Source of the DNA: Phascolarctos cinereus
Taxonomy: Eukaryota; Chordata; Mammalia; Diprotodontia; Phascolarctidae
DNA: 64,000 bases
Direction: 5' to 3'
Assembly (NCBI RefSeq): GCF_002099425.1
Contig: NW_018344126.1
Span: 3,808,501 to 3,872,500, forward strand
The notes under the pieces are model-generated. The model made no database searches. It was not told the DNA's origin and worked only from the letters and a program-made list of their open reading frames with translations. Shown piece after piece: positions 22,594 through 36,004 of this stretch (the stretch's first letter is position 1; each line of letters begins with the position of its first letter). The position numbers and the translations under genes were made by a program.

Positions 22594-24414
22594 AAAAAAA
22601 ATTGTAACGAAGTCACTTATTTATCATTAACATTTGCCATGATTTCATAACTTAAAAGTGAAATATTTCTGCACACATAGCCATTCAGAAGTTTCTCTGT
22701 AATTTTTTAAAATGATCAATCAGTTTAGGCACATTTGTTAACAGACTGTTAAGATTGGTGCTTTTGACTCAGTTATTTTAGTGTAAACAGTCCATGGTAT
22801 ATTGACGTGTTATGTATAGAAGACATGTTGCCTCTAAAAGTAGAATAATCTTTCAGCTTTGGGAGTATGGGGTGTGTAATTAATTTTCCAGTATTACAAG
22901 GGGAGATACCGGACACATTTTAATGGATTTATCAAAAAAACTTTAGTGTCCTACCTTGGGCAAGATTCAAAGTAGGCAGAGAAACAAGTGTCACTTGAGT
23001 GACACTTGAATCAGTGGTTGTTGAAAGCAATCTAAAAACATTGTTAATAAGTACTGGTACATTAAATATTGGTTGGAATGGATAGAGGAATTTATTTAAA
23101 ACCAACTTATTAATTAGATTTTTTTTAAAAATTAAGGCAAATTAGACCCCAGGCCTCAATTTTTCAAAACAGCATTTAGAAATTATAATTATTTGATGTT
23201 TAGAAGGGCTTAGGGAGTCATTTTTGTTAACATAAATATGCTCTTTTAAAAATGCACCAGAAAGTATAGGAAGAAGGTCATAAAGCAACATGTTAAAATT
23301 TTGAAGACAAAATTTCTAAAATTCTATCTTTATAAAACTTGGAATTTATAAGAATTTCTGTCTTTGTAAAACTTGGAAATTGTTAATATATTAGAGAGTT
23401 GATGAAAACCAACCCGGATTTTTTTTAAAAAAGATATTTCTTCGTAGAAATTGATAAAAAATCTGATTCACTTTTCCTTTTCTGTTCCTCTTAGGTCAAC
23501 ATCTGTTCAATTTTTTTTAAAAAATTGCTAGACCGTGAATATTTGTTACTTTCCTCCTAAAAGCATGAATGTGTCTCAGATACTCAAATAGATCTGTGAT
23601 CTAATCAATTTAGATTTTCCCTCCCAAAGTTGCAGATCACAGCCCATTCCATTCCTGCTCATCTTATGCAACTCTTATTCATACTCTCCCCAAAGTTTAC
23701 CACAGGGGGTCCAACCAAAATGCTGGGGAATACGTGCCTGCTTTCCCATATCTATAAAATTTTTATGAGAATCACATACACATATATTAATGACATTAGT
23801 GACTTGAGAATTAGTGAGGAATAGGCAGGCATTCACAAGTCATAGTCCACAGTAAGCACATCTTTACCATCACATAATTGACTAAAAGATGTAGACAAAA
23901 CAAGATTTCACTGGAGTTACTATTTGTTGATTATTTTTTTAAAAAACCTGGATCCTTAACTGATTAAAAGCACACCTTAAAGAAAATATTATAATGAATT
24001 TCATCTTTCTCAGTACTACCTAATTTACCAATATGATTAGTTTTGATTAAAAAGAACTTGATTATAACGTGCAAAGAAGTTTATTGAATAAGAGAGTTAT
24101 GTGCAATCAGAAATCAGAGGTGTCCCTGTGGAGAATCAGAGTCTGAAAGCTCTATGACATTGCTTTTTCCTTTAGAGGTTTCAGTAATTTTAGCAAAGAT
24201 ATTACTGTTGTCTTGGGTGGGAACAAAGGGTGGGAGGAGTAGTTGTGTTTGTATTATTCTTATTGTTATTTTTTACAAACATAGTCTCATTGTTAACTCT
24301 CAGTTCTCCAGATCTTGATCATCACAAATTGTAGTGATCTGCAAAAATTCTGTGTTTAGTAGGGTTCAATTAATATCTTCATACCAAATTTTCTGATTAA
24401 TTGTAATCAATAGG
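22594..24414. other. Unassigned AT-rich intronic DNA
   Basis: 1.8 kb with no gene or named repeat recognised. Confidence 0.5.
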
Positions 24415-24417
24415 GTC

Positions 24418-24592
24418 AAAGAATCATAGCTGGAAGGGATGTAGGAGTTCATATAACCCAGGTCTCTCATTTTACAGGTGATAAATCTGAGCCCAAAAGA
24501 TGTTAAGTGTTCTTTCTATCCAGTGGAAGAACTAGATTAGAACTCAGCTCTTTATGATTCTGAATCTAGTGCTCTTTCTACTCTTTTAAAAT
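24418..24592 (-). mobile_element. MIR-superfamily SINE (THER-like), antisense
   Basis: AATCATAGCTGGAAGGGATG, then CTCATTTTACAGGTGATAAA, AGATTAGAACTCAGCTC and CTAGTGCTCTTTCTAC, in the expected reversed order. Confidence 0.8.
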
Positions 24593-24939
24593 AACTTCTC
24601 TCTCCCCCTCTCCCAATTTAAAAAAGTAATTTGATTCCATTGATTATTCTTGGTTTTGTTTTTTGCTTATCTCCTCCAAAGTGATCTTGATAGGTTAGAA
24701 CAATGGAATGAACTTAATATGATGGCTTATGTTAGAAGAAAATGTCAGATTCTATACTTATGTTTGAAAAATCAATTAATTATACATGTGCAAAATGAAA
24801 GACGCATGAAATAATTTTATTTTTAAAAGTCTTGAGAATTTTAGTGGATTGCCTTCCATTTTAACAGTGCCCTCAAAAGGGTTATACAATCTTAGGATGA
24901 TTTTTGGAAATAAAATGTACAGAATGTAGTCAGATGGTT
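24593..24939. other. Unassigned intronic DNA
   Basis: No gene or named repeat recognised. Confidence 0.5.
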
Positions 24940-25410
24940 ATCTTCTTGGGCTGGTTAGATTACATCTGAAATATTTTTTTTTCCAGTTTTTAGTGTTTAG
25001 TAAGGATAGCAAAAAGCTAGATTATATTTAAAGAGTGGTAACCAAGATAATGACTTAAAGCTATCCCATGTAAAAGTTGAAGGGGCATGAGGATATCAAT
25101 CCAGAAGAGAAGATTTGGGAAATGGAACAGGTAGGTGGCACAAGAGGCAGCCAGGTGAATATGGGCCTTAGAATCAGGAGGACCTGATTCTGGCTTCAGA
25201 CACTTACTAGCTGTGAGACCCTGGGCAAATTACTTAATCCCAATTGCCTTCTCAAAAAAAAAAAAAAGACATGAGAATTGATTTCAAGTATTGTAATTTG
25301 GAATAGTCACTAAATTTCTTTTGCTTATTCCCAGAGGGCAGAATTAGAAACAAAGAGTAGAAGCTGGCAAGGAAGAAGACTTCTTTGATATAAGGAAAAT
25401 TACTAATAGT
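24940..25410 (+). mobile_element. L3/CR1-type LINE 3' fragment, interrupted by a SINE
   Basis: TAACCAAGATAATGACTTAA and CCAGAAGAGAAGATTTGGG before the SINE, GACATGAGAATTGATTTCAA and CCCAGAGGGCAGAATTAGAA after it, track the L3 consensus. Heavily diverged. Confidence 0.65.
25127..25268 (+). mobile_element. Marsupial tRNA-derived SINE inside L3
   Basis: AGGTAGGTGGCACAAGAGGC start, GGAGGACCTGATTC, CTGTGAGACCCTGGGCAAAT and CAATTGCCTTCTC, then about 15 A. Confidence 0.85.
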
Positions 25411-26690
25411 CATGTATGATTTTCTACTGTAGTCATTTTATATGTGTCCTTCCCTTATTAGGCTTTAAGCACCACTGGGCCATTTCAGAAAGGTAGTTTA
25501 CAGATGAATTTTGATTTCTATTAGAGACTTTCAGTTTTTTATTATAATATCAGATTATCACTTATTAGAATAAAAAATGTGATGAGAACTTTTTCTGGAT
25601 CTGGACCTAGAAACACAATTTTGAAAGCTGCAGGGATCAAGTTCCGAATCGTGAGGGGGAGGATACCAAATGAATGGGGAAAAAATCTTGAGCCATGTTA
25701 TTACCAAACAGAATGAGATCAAGCAGTCAAGCAACTACACTTCAGTGTGCTTGCTTTCTCATTTCTATGACTGCATTAAGGGTGAACTTGACAAAAATAT
25801 GAGAAAGGAATGAGGAAGCATTTGTAGAAAATTCTTTACAGCAAATTGCTTCTTCACAGCCACACAATTGCTGGAAAGGTATCAAGATTACAAGATCCTA
25901 TGTTTTTAGTGTATGAAAAATAAATTTGTCCCATACCAAAATTCTGCCTTAAAGATTATCCTCAAAGTGTGTCATTTGTGTGTGTTTGAATCATACTCAG
26001 TTCTTTGGTAGATGTGACTATATACGTGTCTGCGTATAAATATGTTATTAATCTCCTTTTATCAATTATGAGTGAAGCTTAACATGGGGAGAAGTATATT
26101 TATCATTGTTGCGGAGGATGGTACTATGTATAATCCAAATGAAGGCCCCCACAGGTGGTGGGGTGATGCTCCTATTTAAGACTCACACTTTGCTGATTAC
26201 AATAAGACTGAGAATACCACATGGATTCCTCATTTAGATAGATAGTTACTCAAAAGAAATTCATCTAGTAGTCTTTACACTAAAAACTAACTTATAAAGA
26301 ATGGTATACGCCAGGATTTTGACATATAATTGGATGGCCATTTCAGTGAGTTAATCCACCAGGGTATGTATTTGAACAGGCATTACAGGTAATGAGCAAG
26401 GCCCTGAACTGGACAGGAGGAGATTGAATACCACTGTCAGGGATTCTAAACTGTTACTTGATCACAAAATGCGACTTTTTAATACTAGTATTTACCTAGT
26501 GGTAAAAATCACAGAAAACCACAATCGCCAAAGAATCAAAATTAAACATAACTCAATAGGGAATGGAGAGATACATAAGAGGTGTATGGAATCCAATGGA
26601 AAGATACATAGAGGGTGCAAGTTGTCTTCAGTAATGATGTGCAACTGATAACATGAGCAAGAAATTATGTAAACATTGAAGAAAAGTATG
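25411..26690. other. Unassigned intronic DNA
   Basis: No gene or named repeat recognised in about 1.3 kb. Confidence 0.5.
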
Positions 26691-26693
26691 GCA

Positions 26694-26884
26694 AATGCAG
26701 CAGTGAAGAGAATTCTTGATTTAGAGAAAAAGGAAATGGGTTCAAATTCTGGGTTTTTCAATACTATCAGTATGATCTTGTATAAATCACTTAGTATCTT
26801 TGGGCCCAAGTTTCTTTCTTATACAATGAAGAAGTTGGATTAAATGACCTTGAAGGTCCTTTTTAAACTCTAAATCTATGCCCT
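26694..26884 (+). mobile_element. MIR-superfamily SINE (THER-like)
   Basis: AAATGGGTTCAAATTCTGGG, ATCACTTAGTATCTTTGGGC and the terminal block AAATGACCTTGAAGGTCC with CTCTAAATCTATG. Confidence 0.82.
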
Positions 26885-27164
26885 TTGATCCCACATACAG
26901 TCAGAAAAGGCTAATCATGTAGTGAAGGGGAAGGAGAACAAATGAGCAATCTTAACACTACTGATACCCAAGAAATGTTGAAAGATCTAAAATAAGGTCT
27001 TCAGTGTGCTGTGTGGAGGTTTTAGGGGAGGATATGGATAAAATTCACAGAGGGTTAGAATCCACAAATGTGTTTCCATCCCCAAGGTCGAGCAATTAAA
27101 TCACAGCTCCATCCAATTATACAAATATTGTTTGTTTGCAGCTTATCCTTTTACTAAAGTCTAT

Positions 27165-27275
27165 GAAAGCAGGGACCTCTTCCTATCTAAACTTTGTCTC
27201 CTCACCTCTCCCCCAGCATCTAGCAGTCTGTATACCATAGATGTTGAAGAAAGGTTTAGAGGATGAATGAACAGA
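27165..27275 (+). mobile_element. L2 3' end fragment
   Basis: TGAAAGCAGGGACCTCTTCC, CCCAGCATCTAGCAGTCTG and a GGATGAATGAACAG end. Confidence 0.7.
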
Positions 27276-29595
27276 TCTTAGATTTAAATAGGTAAAATAA
27301 AAAATAGTATTGGCAAATTTCATGATTTCATTAAATATCAGTATGACATTTTTATTTGTTTATGGTCTCTTTAACAAACTAAAATAAAGTTTGATGTTTT
27401 GTTATTTTAAAGGGTCTTAGTACTTGTAGAAGTAGTAAAATGATTATTAGTAGTAAATTAACTAAAAGCAATACTAATTAAAAATTATAGTTATTTCAAC
27501 CTTATGTCTAAAAAAAACCTTGTGCGTTTAAACTGTCAAGTAGAAGCAAGTTATGTTATTAAATTTAATTTGTATCCTGAACTCTAATGATATATTTGGC
27601 ACAAAACGTACATAATTACTCCAAGGGTTAGTTTTATAGAGAAGCATAGGTAGGCAGTCCAGACTTAGGAAATGGACCATACTAATTATAGAGTCAGAAC
27701 TCCAGAGCCCTTAGGATCTCTGAAATAGTTCAGAGGACAACTTAAGCTGCCATGTCATGTCCACTGTGGATGCCAGCAACCTCTTGATCTGTAGGAACCA
27801 TCTACTTCTATGGAAGTGCCATTGCACTTAGACAACTCCTGGGAAAAAGAAAAGGGGACATTTTTATTTTTTATTTTTCAGTTTCTACTCAGCTATATTC
27901 CAAGCCAGGATTTGAGAAGTATGATATATGTAGTTTGCTTAAAGCCATTGTTCTTTTTAATATTCTGCTTCATTCTCATAGTTTCAAAAATGACTATTTA
28001 GTGATAGTTCTCATGTTCAAGGAATTCCTTCACTACAGTCTGGCTGTGTAGTTTGACAATTTGTTTAGCAACACCTATCATTACTTCTGTCTTCATCATG
28101 GCACCTTCCACGCAAAGACCTGATTTTCTACCACTTGATAATCTGTCTCTTATCAGAAGATGACAGGGTGCCACAGTGACATGAAAAACAAAGGACATTT
28201 AATCTGAAAATTGAGAAAGATTATAGTTTTTCAGCTTACTTGGTTATATTTCAGATATAGCACTGCTTTTCCCCCTCTTTCACTGATGTTTCTGTTCTGT
28301 GTACTAAATTGCTGAATTCCCATTTATCTCTTAATATTCATTTTACCCACTTAGAAATTTGATATAAGGTTTACCATTTCTGACAGACTCTGAAGCTGTG
28401 TTAAGCTCTTTGGGAGAAAGGTATTTTCTCAATGCAAACTGTTACTGGTACTTTTTACCTAGGACGACTTTTGACTTATGTGTCTTGCATAATTTGGATA
28501 TTATCGGGCAGCCGTCATTTCTTTAAAGTAAGTCTCTGTTACACATAAATACAGCTTCCCTATGAATAAATTCACATCTTTAGAAATATTAGATATTGAC
28601 GGATATTAAGGGTATCTAATGCTTCTTTTTGCTTGACCAGTTCATTTTTTTAAAGAAAGAACAAGATGGATAATGTCTGATAATTATATCTGTAGTTTTC
28701 ATTTTATCTCTTTAGTGATGGTGAGTAAATATATTACATGTATTTCAGATCTTAATTCTATTCTGTACTGAAATTCCAATCATGTTACCGAAACCCCAGT
28801 CAATTTTGCATGATTGACACTCCATGCTCAAGAAGCACAGGAAGACACTAGATTACTAGCATCTCCCACTGTAGATCTTCAAAGGCAGTGTTTGGGACAA
28901 GAAGACCTGTTCCTCTCCAGAACCACACAGATGTCTCAAGACAATATGCCATTTTCTGCCTCACCCCACAATTTGTTTCTCTCTGAAATGTGTCCTCCTC
29001 TTTCCCTACTCCCACCATAAAGATTTAGCAATGGTGCAACCCTGATCTCTAAGTTAGAGTTAATTTTCATGCACCGGTACAGTGCTGTAATTCTACCCTT
29101 TGTAATGCACTTTCTCCCCCCACAATTGTCCTCTCCAGCACTGACTATGAAACTTTGCAACACATAAATGTATTTCAAGTCCTAGAGTGTTCAGAATCAA
29201 ATTACTTGGGAAAATGCTGGACTACAAGATTAGATTTCAGAATTGTTAGCCAGATAGGCATTTTTTTGGCCATCTTCAAATTGCCAGGTTAGCACTTTAT
29301 ATAAAGCAGCTTATTTGAACAGCAACAACATAATTATAAATATGTAGTTTGTTTTTGTTTTTTGTATTTCAAGTGAACTGTTTATTGCTTTTTTTTTTTG
29401 CAAACTTAAAAGACTTTCTTCCCAGAAAGTGTTCCCATGAATTATTAAAATTGTATAAGGTTGTTTAATAGATACAGCCACACAGACAGTACTGCTGTGT
29501 CATCTTCTGAGTATTGCTATCAAGTGAAGCATCAAATGGGAAGTGCTCACTACAGGCATTTGCCACTGACATGGAAGATGTGCTCTGAAGAGTCC
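27276..29595. other. Unassigned AT-rich DNA
   Basis: 2.3 kb without a recognised repeat. Several open frames of 60-80 codons occur but none resembles a known protein. Confidence 0.5.
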
Positions 29596-29597
29596 AA

Positions 29598-30766
29598 AGA
29601 TATTGGTTATGTTTTATCTAGATTTTAGTAAAGCTTTTGGTACAATATCTAATACTATTCCTGTGGAGAAGGTGAAAAGTTGGAGACTAAGTGATAATAC
29701 TGTGATATGGATTCAGAACTGATTGGATGGCCAGAATCAAAAAGGAGTTAGTGAGTTATTACTGGCTAATTGTTACTGTGATAGGAGACCTGCAGTGTGA
29801 TACCCTGGGATCCAGGCTTGGCCCTGGGCTGTTCAATATTTTTATCATTGAGTAGGATAAAGACACAAATGGCAGATGACACAAAGCTAGAGGAGAGTTA
29901 ACATACAGCACATTAGAGTCAGGATCCAAAAAGATCACAACTTATTAAAGCATGGGGCTGAATCTAATTAGATGAAATTCAGTAAGGATAAACGTAAAGT
30001 CTTAAACTTAGATACAAAAAATCAACTTTATAGCTACAAGTCAAAAGAAACATTAGGTGGCAGCTCTGAAAAAAAAAAAGTATAGGGTAGGTAGCTCAGG
30101 TAGACCCTAAGCTCAATATGAAACAGCAGTACAGTGTGGCAACCAAAAATCCTAATGCCATCTTAAGCCACATAGCTTCTAAGAGATAGTCCTATTGTGC
30201 TCTACCCTTATAAGATCTCATCTGGAGTTTCATATTTGAGTGGCACAGTTTAAGAAAAACTTTGCTAAGCTGGATAATGTCAGAGGAGACCAACCAGAAT
30301 AGTGAAGAGCTTTGAGTCCTGGTCATAAGAGAATAATTTTAAGAAAATGTACATGTTTAGCTTTTTAGCACTTAGTGCAGGGCCTATCCCATAGGGAGTA
30401 CTTAATAAATGCTTGCTGACTGTTGAGAAGACTCAGGGAGAATCTGATAGCTCTCTTCAGGTATTTGAAGGACTACCATGAAGAAGAAGGATTAGATGTG
30501 TTCTGTTTGGCCCCGGGGAAAAACCAGGAGCCATGTATGAAAATTGCAATGAGTCAAATCTAGACTGAAAGTCAAGAAAAACTTTCTGCCACAGAGGGCT
30601 GACCAAATGTGAAACAGGCTGCCTCAGGAGGTGGTGAGTTCCTTATCCTTCAAGCGGAGGCCAGAGGACAATTTGTGAGATATATTATAATATTCCTTCC
30701 ATTTGGGGTTTGGAACAGGTGCCTGGTGAAGTGTCTTCCAACTCTCAAAAGCTGTGATTCTGTAAC
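29598..30766 (+). mobile_element. L3/CR1-type LINE, 3' ~1.1 kb
   Basis: Landmarks in order: GATTTTAGTAAAGCTTTTGG (DFSKAF), CAATATTTTTATCATTGAGT (NIFI..), GCAGATGACACAAAGCTAGA (ADDTKL), AATTCAGTAAGGATAAACG, TAAGCTCAATATGAAACAGC, GAAAAACTTTCTGCCACAG, GGCTGCCTCAGGAGGTGG and the 3' end CAACTCTCAAAAGCTGTGAT. Broken ORF. A small L2-like 3' end piece is inserted at 30363-30424. Confidence 0.9.
30363..30424 (+). mobile_element. L2/MIR 3'-end piece inserted in L3
   Basis: TTTAGCACTTAGTGCAGGGC and GGAGTACTTAATAAATGCTT, foreign to the surrounding L3, with GCTGACTG at its end. Confidence 0.7.
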
Positions 30767-32474
30767 ACAATCATTTTGAGAATAGCAGAATTATATGCTA
30801 TACTATGACTGTCGGCAAATAAGCTTTATTTTTCCCAAGTTTTATTTGCCAACTGCCACTTGCCCCATAATGGTTGAAAGGCTGGTGCCTTCCTTACAGC
30901 TATTGGCAACAGTTACTGCCTTGTTTTATTATACTGTAAGACCACAATATTATGACTGCAGGATTGTTTTTACTTCTAAGTCAACCATATGAAAGAATAC
31001 ACATTTATTAAGACAGCTGTTAACTGTATCAACATTACAAAATAATATATGTTAGTGCAACTTGGTTCCAGCAGGGAGACCTCTAGTCATTACACAGAGA
31101 GCTAGTCTTGGGAGCGTGGCCCTTAGCCTATAACACAGCATTAGTTTTTCCTCTGGTTTCTACAGATACCTTAAAAAAAGAAAAAGGCAAATCCCTTCTC
31201 ATCCTTTTGAGAGATAAGCTTGCTTCTTTATTCTGTCTTGAATAACATGGCTACATGTAGCTTTCCATTTTTATAATTGATTTTTCCAATCCCATGTCAG
31301 AAATGAGTAATTTTTCTGCAATTGTTTGGGCAAAACCTTGCCAACCTTTCAATTTTATATTTGTTACTCAGGACTGGCTTGAATGTAAAAATTATGTGTA
31401 ATCACTTTGGGGTTAAACAGATTTGACCTGCTCCCACATTGTATTCCAGCCATCTGTGGAATTATCTGTGCTTTAATTCCCTATTCCATTAATCTCTGAT
31501 TTTCAAACAGGCCTTCCTATATGACCTCTAATCAAAAAGTGATATGTTTGATAGATGCATTCTCTGTTGTGTAATTTTTTCTTCAGATATGTGAACTACC
31601 ATTGAAACCTTTGTTCATTTTCTAGACATAAAAAAACTTCATGGAGCCATCTGAAGATAGAATTACTATTGATAACCTACTATCAGGATATTTAACAGAT
31701 TGCCTTATTTCTTCAGGTCGGGTCACAGAATTCATTAATATTAATGACTTTCAAAACTGATGTTTAGCCTCTCTGATCATCAGTAGATATGTTAACTATT
31801 TTATGTAGTTTTGATAAATCTTCAGACTTTACAGATGAAAATCATAAAAAACAAAAACAATCATTTAGAAATAATATTTCAGATCTAGGCCTCTAGTTCC
31901 TGCTCTTGCCTTTAGATGAATTAAAGGGTTTAAACTGATGTTTAAATTTTTTTTCATTGACTTTTCCAGAAAGTAGGTGGAACATTTAAAAATAACACAT
32001 TATGACAGTGGCCACCATCAACAAGCATATATTGTGGCGAGTTTTAGAAGATCTACCTGATTTTGCAAGCATATGTTTTTAAGTCATCAATCTTCCCATT
32101 TCCACAAGAAGTTAGTTTTTTTTTTCTATAAGACTGTCAACTAATTAATGATTGCAAAGCTCTTACGGATACCAACCCAAAGAAATACTAGAATTTAAAT
32201 TTAAATTCCAGTGCAATGTTGCAGCTTAGTTGAAATCTGATGCAGTAGCCCATACTGTCATCACTAATACTTTACATATAGGAATGATGCATTGAATGTC
32301 AGTCAGTAGAGCTTAAAATCTCAGTCCAGACATGGCTGATTGGATTCTACTTCAACTAACATATAAACATGCTACAGGTAATACTCAACAACAGGCTAAT
32401 GGTTGAGATAATATGGAATACAGGTGTTTTATAAGATCCATTAAGTCCATGACCATGTCCATGTTACGTATGCA
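30767..32474. other. Unassigned AT-rich DNA
   Basis: 1.7 kb with no gene or named repeat recognised. Confidence 0.5.
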
Positions 32475-32476
32475 GG

Positions 32477-32648
32477 ATTACACAGATTTCTAGCTGGAAG
32501 AGACATTTACAATTATTTCATTCAACTCCTTCATTTTACAGTTGGGAAAACTGAGGCTTAGAGATGGTTAGATGACCTCAGATAATTCAGATAATAAGTG
32601 GCAGGGCTAGGATTTGAACACAAGTTCTCAAGTTCCAAAACCAGCACT
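32477..32648 (-). mobile_element. MIR-superfamily SINE (THER-like), antisense
   Basis: TTTCTAGCTGGAAGAGACAT, TTCATTTTACAGTTGGGAAA, GGCAGGGCTAGGATTTGAAC and CCAGCACTTA in reversed order. Confidence 0.82.
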
Positions 32649-32884
32649 TAATTATTTTCATAAATATTACGCATTTAATAGTTTTAGAAGGGAAGATAAC
32701 AATCAGACAATTAAAGGTGCATTGTCTTCTACTTGTCAGGTTTACATTGTACTTGAAAGGGGAAAAGCAAGGATTATGAAGGACAGAGATAAGGAAAGGA
32801 GAACGTTACTCGTATGGGATATGGCTCGTGCAGGCATACAAAGAAAAAGAAGGTTGTGTTAAAAGAACAACTATTTCCAAGTTG

Positions 32885-33330
32885 ACTGAATGCAGAATAT
32901 GTGAAGAGGAATACCATGAAATAAGGCTGTGAAGATAAGTTGGAGCCATATTCTGGAGGCTGTTAGATACCAGGCCAAGGACTTTATGTTTTGTTTTACA
33001 GGCAATTGTTAGTCACTGAAATTATTAAGTAAGGGAGAAGTCTCATGGTTAAACCTGTTACTTCTTAGGAGGATTATTTTTGTAGTTGTTTGATAAATTA
33101 AAGAAGAGGAGGAGGAGAAGAGAAATCAGAGAGGTGGTTATTAAAATAGCCCAGGTAAGAAATGATGAGAGTGTAGGTAGTATGGTGACTCTGTAAGTGG
33201 AGAGAAGGGAATGTGAGAAAATGTAGAGGCAGAATCAGAGGTCTTGGCAATTGATTGGATATGAAGGCACTGGGAAAATTTTAAGTCAGTGATAACTCTG
33301 ATGTTATGGACCTAGAGGGCTAAGAGGAAT
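32885..33330 (-). mobile_element. L2-family LINE fragment, antisense
   Basis: GAAATAAGGCTGTGAAGATA, GTTGGAGCCATATTCTGGAG, CAGAGGTCTTGGCAATTGAT and TCAGTGATAACTCTGATG resemble reversed ORF2 of an L2 subfamily. Confidence 0.65.
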
Positions 33331-34079
33331 GTTTTCACTTGAGGAAAGCTCTGCAGTGCCTGGATTTAGCTCCCGTCTGTGATCTCCCAAAAGGAATTAA
33401 CAGGGTCCTCTTTAGAAAAGTAGTCAGAATAGATAAGCTATAGATAGGGTATCTATTTGCCTTGCCACAAAAGAACTAGTCAAAACCCCAAAGATTAGTT
33501 GATGGATATTTAAAATATGATAGAGCAATCTGTTCCTCCTGGAATAACTTTTAAAGGCTACTGAAGAGATATTTCGCTTTTACCTGACTTGTGCAACTCA
33601 AATGTCTGCATCTTCTGGAAGATGCCTCACAGACACTACCTTCTCCTTTGAGACGTTGTTGCAGAATTTGCCTCTTGCTAGGTAATTGACACCTCATCAA
33701 GAAGCCCCGAACTTGTTGGACTCACAAGGTTGCTGTCAAGGCAAGACACATCCATCTCAGGATTGCTGTTGTATCACATGTGCTTAAAGTACCAAGCAGA
33801 AGAGTCAGCAAAGGATTTGAGGCCCAATTTCAGGTGCACCTAAATTAAACATACTTTCAATTCTATATGCATGTGGTTGCCATTTTTGCCAGGAAAAAGG
33901 GGAGAGATCCTCTCTCTTACTCGTGTTTCAAGGGAGAGGCTATTGGAGTCCCAAACAATCCACTTCAAAGAGAGGAAGAGAGAATGAGAAGAGTAGTTTT
34001 TTTGTTTTGTTTTGTTTTTTCTCCTATTAAGCCTTCTAAATATTCAGCTCTTTCTGCTCAGTCGTCTTTGGCATGAACC
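33331..34079. other. Unassigned, with a short TTTTG run
   Basis: No gene recognised. A TTTTTTTGTTTTGTTTTG run lies at about 33996-34018. This stretch leads directly into the minisatellite at 34080 and may share its origin. Confidence 0.45.
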
Positions 34080-34407
34080 CTCCCTCATTAGGAGGTACCA
34101 AAGAGTGAACCAGGTACCTCTAGTTGCTCTTTCTCTTTAGCAAAAGGCTAGAATATGTTTTACTAGAAGTGGCCTAAGTATATACTTAGCCCCATGATTA
34201 CCCACTCCCTCTATCATGGGGACCAAGGGACTAATTAGGAACATCTGGTCATGTATGCCCTTTAGCAAGAAGCCAAAGCATATGTGTCACCAGAAGTGAC
34301 CTAAGAAAATATCCAGTCCTTCCCCCCCTCTCCCAATCACAGAAGCTGAGGAGCCAACCGAGCCCTTTAGCAAGAATCCAGAGCATGTCCTGTGGAGATG
34401 GAGTACA
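34080..34407. repeat. Degenerate tandem repeat (period ~105-125 bp)
   Basis: CTTTAGCAA recurs at 34135, 34260 and 34365, each time opening similar text: AAAGGCTAGAATATG, GAAGCCAAAGCATATG and GAATCCAGAGCATG. Units 1 and 2 then share AGAAGTGGCCTAAG / AGAAGTGACCTAAG. The stretch before the first copy (CTCATTAGGAGGTACCAAAG) resembles the end of the first unit (CTATCATGGGGACCAAGG). Two full units and two partial ones, quite diverged. Confidence 0.7.
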
Positions 34408-36004
34408 TATTTAATTTACTTGTATTTGTTAAAACTGTAAAAGAACTAAGTAAGCAATCTGACCACAAAATATGAAAATGTTTCTTAATCTCTCTGAGAG
34501 GATTTTAGGACTTTGGCCATTAGATGAAGACAGCTGATACCACACAGGAACATTTTGGTGACTGCTTGAGATGATCCTTGATATGCACCTGGGGCTTATA
34601 TTTTTAAAAGCAAACTAGCCAGTTCAAGGGATTCAGCTCTAGTGGTTAATAAGAAAGACAGCTATGAAGGAAAACTTCGTCTCCTGATGTTGCTCTTAAC
34701 CCTTTGCCGCCCTGCCCCCCCCCCCCAGCAATGGCATCTTGCAGGAAAAGTACATACAGAGCTTATTAGGAAGTGGAGTCCAGCTGTGAGTTGAGCAAGT
34801 TGATGAGATGAGTCGAATCCAGAACCCAGAGCTAGAAGCAGGCTCAGAAGATGGCAGGCCCCTAAGCCGAGATTCCTGCTAGTTCTAGGGTTCTTTTGGA
34901 AAGCATATAACAGTATTCTAGGCAGGATCTGAAACTGTGGTGACTGTGGTCAAACAATGAAACAGCATCCAGTTGAGACCTCAAGACCGAGGTTGGCAGG
35001 AGCAGTGATATTAGTCGTCCTGTAATACTGCAGCATCACAGGTGTGGTACTTCCAGCATCTGCTTTGTCCACATGTGTTCCTTACATGTGTGCATCTCCA
35101 CTGATGAACTCTATGACCAGTGTTCTCATGGATTCTACATGTGCTTGTGGGAAAGAAAGCTTTAGGATTATGGGGGAGAGATGTGTGGTTACTACTGTTC
35201 TTACTGTTTCAGTGAATGACTTTGTTTTGAAATAATTGTGTCAACTAGATGACTAGTGAAAGTAATTCCATCATTGGGTACCATGAGTGCTCTCATTTTA
35301 GGACTACCTTGAATGTGTGAGTGTCTTCCCTTCCCCTATTCCCCTCCAATCATTTTTCAAGTGCAAGTATAGGTGAAGGAGAATATTTGTACAATAGCTC
35401 ATGTATAAAACATGTTGAAATTTATAACATATTTTCCTCAAAGTTTGCATTTAGGGGTCTATTAGATTACCCTTTTTTCATCTCTAAGTAGTTACTTAGA
35501 CTCATCTAAACTTGTTTCTGTTTCAGGAAAGCCACGTGAATATGTATGGGCCCATCTTGGTTTTTTTAGCTTTTAAAATATCAATTCAAGCACTTTCTAT
35601 TCTAAGTAATATTGTATCATTTGCTTTAGGAAAATCACATTAGCAGATGTGAGAAAGAAATATAAATTCACATTTAAAAGCTGATATCAGGACTTATTTT
35701 TTTTAAAAAAAAAGGAAGCTGAAAAGTAATGAGTATGGGCATGTAGACATAGAAAAGTAGCAAGAATGGTACAAAAGCATAATACAAGAAGTCCACAGTA
35801 TAGCCTGGAGAGGAACGAGACATGACTTCCGTGTGTGCCCTTCTTAAATGGAGGTTCTGGGAGGAACCATTCAGTTGGACGCAGAGGCCCATCAGGTAGA
35901 GGGTACTTACAATTTGTGAAATCCAGGGGTGTAATGAAGATTACCCCTGCCTTTTGTACTTCAGTTAAAGAGTAACTGATGTTACTCCATCCCCTTATTT
36001 GAAT
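34408..36004. other. Unassigned intronic DNA
   Basis: 1.6 kb with no gene or repeat recognised, apart from a run of 12 C at 34715-34726. Confidence 0.5.
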
